Assembly (NCBI GenBank): GCA_002085355.1
Contig: NATN01000173.1
Location: forward strand, 1-6,258
Direction of reading: 5' to 3'
DNA: 6,258 bases
Origin: Candidatus Zhuqueibacterota bacterium 4484_87
GTDB lineage: Bacteria > Zhuqueibacterota > Zhuqueibacteria > Thermofontimicrobiales > Thermofontimicrobiaceae
In this document: in pieces, positions 5,964-6,258 of the stretch
Position numbering within the stretch: the first letter of the stretch is position 1
Layout: the number at the start of each line of letters is the position of its first letter
The notes under the pieces: model-generated
Told to the model about the DNA's origin: nothing
Database searches by the model: none
What the model saw: only the letters and a program-made list of their open reading frames with translations
Made by a program: the position numbers and the translations under genes

Positions 5964-6258
5964 ATGCAGGCATACAAACCGATATTAGTTATTGATGATG
6001 ATGTTATGATTTTGGAATTGATGCAGGATATTTTTAAGCATCAAAAGCTGGAAACAATTGTCGCGGACAGCGGTTTGGATGGTATTAAAAAATTTAAAAA
6101 ATATGAGCCCGATATCGTTTTTCTTGATTTCAAAATGCCGCACATGAACGGCATTGAGACAATGGAAAAAATTCTAAACATTGATCCCGGCGCCTATGTG
6201 ATTATTTGCACAAGTCATGCTAACCTGGACACTGCTGTGGAAGCGATGAAAAAGGGCG
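5964..6258 (+). CDS. Response regulator, N-terminal receiver domain (C-terminus beyond window)
   Basis: 98 codons are visible, open at the right edge. The product begins MQAYKPILVIDDDVMILE and has the receiver-domain features in the expected places: acidic cluster Asp11-Asp13, phosphoacceptor Asp55 in VFLDFKMPHMNGIE, and the switch Thr83 in VIICTSHA. The final visible stretch, LDTAVEAMKKG, resembles the alpha4 region of NtrC/AtoC-type regulators. The conserved Lys and any output domain are cut off, so the output (sigma54 activator, other DNA-binding domain, or stand-alone receiver) is unknown. In the cell it would be phosphorylated by a partner histidine kinase, none of which is seen here. 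It is transcribed divergently from the M14/OppD-type genes, which makes regulation of that locus possible but unproven. Confidence 0.9.
   Translation, partial: MQAYKPILVIDDDVMILELMQDIFKHQKLETIVADSGLDGIKKFKKYEPDIVFLDFKMPHMNGIETMEKILNIDPGAYVIICTSHANLDTAVEAMKKG

Overview
The window looks like a chromosomal segment of a member of the FCB superphylum (Calditrichaeota, KSB1, Ignavibacteria or a relative). The main clue is the C-terminus of the large M14 protein, which carries a PNYPNPF-type type IX secretion (T9SS) sorting domain. The gingipain-like C25 protease, the moderate GC of the genes and the AT-rich intergenic DNA fit the same group. The exact lineage is inference.

Layout: 1-1351 (minus) is the first 450 codons of a secreted Peptidase C25 (gingipain-like) cysteine protease. 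It runs off the left edge before the catalytic His/Cys region. 1352-1980 has no credible gene. It holds an inverted pair of about 118-nt REP-like units (1711-1829 and 1851-1967), each with two short hairpins that have a TGAA loop. 1981-2970 (minus) is an OppD/DppD-type ATPase of a peptide ABC importer. Its start overlaps the stop of the upstream gene, a multidomain secreted zinc carboxypeptidase of family M14 (2960-5503, minus). 5504-5963 is an AT-rich divergent regulatory region with several inverted repeats. 5964-6258 (plus) is the start of a two-component response regulator, cut by the right edge.

How the genes fit together: a secreted endopeptidase (C25), a secreted carboxypeptidase (M14) and an oligopeptide-uptake ATPase lie in the same orientation. 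This suggests a locus for degrading extracellular protein and taking up the peptides. The M14 and OppD-type genes overlap and are probably cotranscribed and translationally coupled. The C25 gene is separated from them by the repeat element and has its own ribosome binding site, so it may be a separate unit. The divergently transcribed response regulator could control the locus, but nothing in the sequence proves that.

The least ordinary feature is the paired repeat. Its two copies differ in hairpin stem sequence by paired, compensating substitutions while the TGAA loop is unchanged, as expected for REP/BIME-like elements whose structure is recognised.
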